Origin: Rhyzopertha dominica
Lineage: Eukaryota > Arthropoda > Insecta > Coleoptera > Bostrichidae
Direction: 5' to 3'
NCBI GenBank assembly: GCA_025024175.1
Contig: QCXZ01000086.1
Coordinates: 20,116,245-20,180,244, forward strand
Length of the DNA stretch: 64,000 nucleotides
Positions 62,665 to 64,000 of this stretch are shown in pieces. Position 1 is the stretch's first letter; each line of letters opens with the position of its first letter. The notes below the pieces were generated by a model, which saw nothing but the letters and a program-made list of their open reading frames with translations, searched no databases and had not been told where the DNA came from. A program made the translations under genes and the position numbers.

Positions 62665-62790
62665 GTGACGACCCTTATATAGATGGTAGCAAGCTGTCAA
62701 ACCAACAGAATTCCTTTAGCTTAGTGGTATGGAGTCCACCTTGTAAGCGACAGAGCTATGGTTTGACCTCGGCTATCGAAATTCTACAAT
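62665..62790 (+). repeat. tRNA-like repeat, copy 1 (possible SINE)
   Basis: Contains TAGCTTAGTGGTATGG, similar to a tRNA A box, and 33 bases later GGTTTGACCTCG, similar to a B box, in the spacing of a polymerase III promoter. The start TGTGACGACCCTTATATAG recurs at 62975. The copy does not fold as an intact tRNA as far as I can see. An LTR containing this segment is another possibility. Confidence 0.45.
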
Positions 62791-62971
62791 ATGTGACTGA
62801 CACTCGCCTGTCTCCCTCTTGCCTATGCATCAGCTTAAGGAGGGAGCTGGGCAACATTCGCTCATAAAAATTGTGACAACACCCTAAGCACACAATGTGC
62901 ACACTCGGCACAACAGCAGCACATGCAACACATCTTTCTTCATCAAGATTGTCGTCTGTAGAAAGGGAGTA

Positions 62972-63085
62972 TTGTGGTGACCCCTAAATAGTCAGTAGCA
63001 TGCTGTTAAAGCAACAAAGTTTTATTAACTCATTGGTACAGTGTCTGCCACGTAAGCGGCAGAGTGAATGAGGCTGGGGCTGTCA
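62972..63085 (+). repeat. tRNA-like repeat, copy 2
   Basis: Direct repeat of 62665-62790 about 310 bases downstream (TGTGGTGACCCCTAAATAG, then TTGGTACAGTGTCTGCCA and CGTAAGCGGCAGAG). The B-box part has been lost or changed. Confidence 0.45.
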
Positions 63086-64000
63086 ACTTTTTTCAGCTTG
63101 TTACTCTATCGAAATGCCTACAATGGTTTTTCTCTTTTCATATCAAGTAGTNTGAAGATTTTAAAATGCTTGTGACANCTGCGCTGTGGGNTCTGAATTA
63201 AATTATAAAACATGTTTTTGTTTAATAAAATAGTTATGCATTTTTAAAGTGACAGTGGCATTGCCTTTATCATCTTTACAAATAGTTATATGAATTGTCT
63301 GCTCATTTCTGCACTATATCTGATAAAACTTGTGAAACGAAGCACATTTAAACAATCAGTTTTCCCATGCTCTTCTTAGCTTTTAAAATATTTCAATTTT
63401 TGTTGAATTATGTTAATATCCAATATGCAGATATCTTACTCTGNAATGACATAAAAGAGGGGCTATATATATTTTAATAGTAGGAATTTCTGTTAGGTAA
63501 AATGTGGAAACATAAAAATGCCATTCAAACAATTATTACAACAGTAATCAATTCATAACAAAATTTATGCTGACACAGAAACACACTGTACCTCTAGCTT
63601 AGTCTTGCCTGGCTGTTCTTATTTTTGCCATGATCTGCTTATATAGGTATAATGGAGCAGTTAGTGACATGGTAGTTTTATTAAGTTGTTTTTGCAATTA
63701 CATTAAGTTTAAATAAGTTACGTTACTGTATGATGTTTTAGTGTTCTTTAGTGAAACATGAATCCAATAAATCAACAAGATTTGGACATTCTTTTGGCAA
63801 ATTGTTTCCAATAAATTGTTCATGCATAAATCAGTACAACCTGAAGATTTTAAATAATATCATGTGCTATAAGACAATATAGATAAGTATGAGAGTGCCA
63901 CAATCAAAATGCATTGGCATGTTTTTGTACTATTGAAGCACTTTGTATAATTAGTTGCAGCTATTAAAATTAGCTGTAAATGAAAATTTTAATTCACAGA
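63086..64000. other. Right edge, inside TADA3 intron
   Basis: No exon recognised. The final bases ttaattcacaga could be a 3' splice acceptor with an exon starting at the last base, but this cannot be judged from the window. Several N bases (63152-63191, 63444). Confidence 0.3.

Noticed and set aside
62705..62780. A functional tRNA gene
   Set aside because: Only the promoter-like boxes are recognisable; stem complementarity for a cloverleaf is not evident and the segment is repeated downstream.
63988..64000. A TADA3 exon starting at the last base
   Set aside because: A possible acceptor is visible but no coding sequence follows within the window, so it cannot be supported.

Overview
This is an AT-rich eukaryotic window with spliced genes, canonical metazoan splice sites and a dense load of decayed transposons. 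The mix of mariner, hAT, Ty3/gypsy, non-LTR and other DNA-transposon relics, and the shape of the three host genes, point to an insect. I cannot resolve the order from sequence alone. Several N bases show it is a draft assembly.

Three host genes are supported. (1) Positions 159-4473, minus strand: the 5' part of a spectrin-repeat-like protein, with a plausible first coding exon and four further exons; it runs off the left edge. (2) Positions 31840-50070, minus strand: a complete CARM1/PRMT4 arginine methyltransferase gene. I could join eleven coding exons into one 601-residue reading frame, using one GC-AG intron. (3) Positions 54034-57361 and beyond, plus strand: the 5' half of TADA3 (ADA3), the SAGA/ATAC histone acetyltransferase adaptor; its C-terminal exons must lie past the right edge. 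CARM1 and TADA3 are divergent neighbours about 4 kb apart, and both act on chromatin.

The rest is mostly mobile DNA. From left to right: repeat family R1, copy 1 (1.04-1.88 kb); a Tc1/mariner-type element with long inverted ends (copy A 1.9-3.7 kb, copy B 12.06-13.38 kb); a deleted gypsy element with LTRs (6.15-7.69 kb); a DDE transposase relic (8.2-8.6 kb); a hAT element with a perfect 8-bp target duplication (9.38-10.51 kb); another DDE relic (15.7-17.25 kb); R1 copy 2, split by a THAP-domain insertion (18.26-20.40 kb); two non-LTR retrotransposon fragments (20.4-22.4 kb); hAT fragments (22.8-23.4 and 25.5-26.8 kb) around a GC-rich unclassified block; and a gypsy reverse transcriptase relic (26.8-27.5 kb).

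The introns of CARM1 hold half of a foldback element, an inverted repeat pair, R1 copy 3, a gypsy integrase fragment, a 216-bp tandem array and an antisense-free LINE (same strand as the gene). They also hold the most striking item of the window: a 191-bp insertion with a 15-bp target duplication that carries a complete hammerhead ribozyme core. The TADA3 third intron (as far as visible) holds a 1-kb hairpin element, a hAT relic, a nearly complete mariner with both ends and one frameshifting lesion, and a tRNA-like repeat pair.
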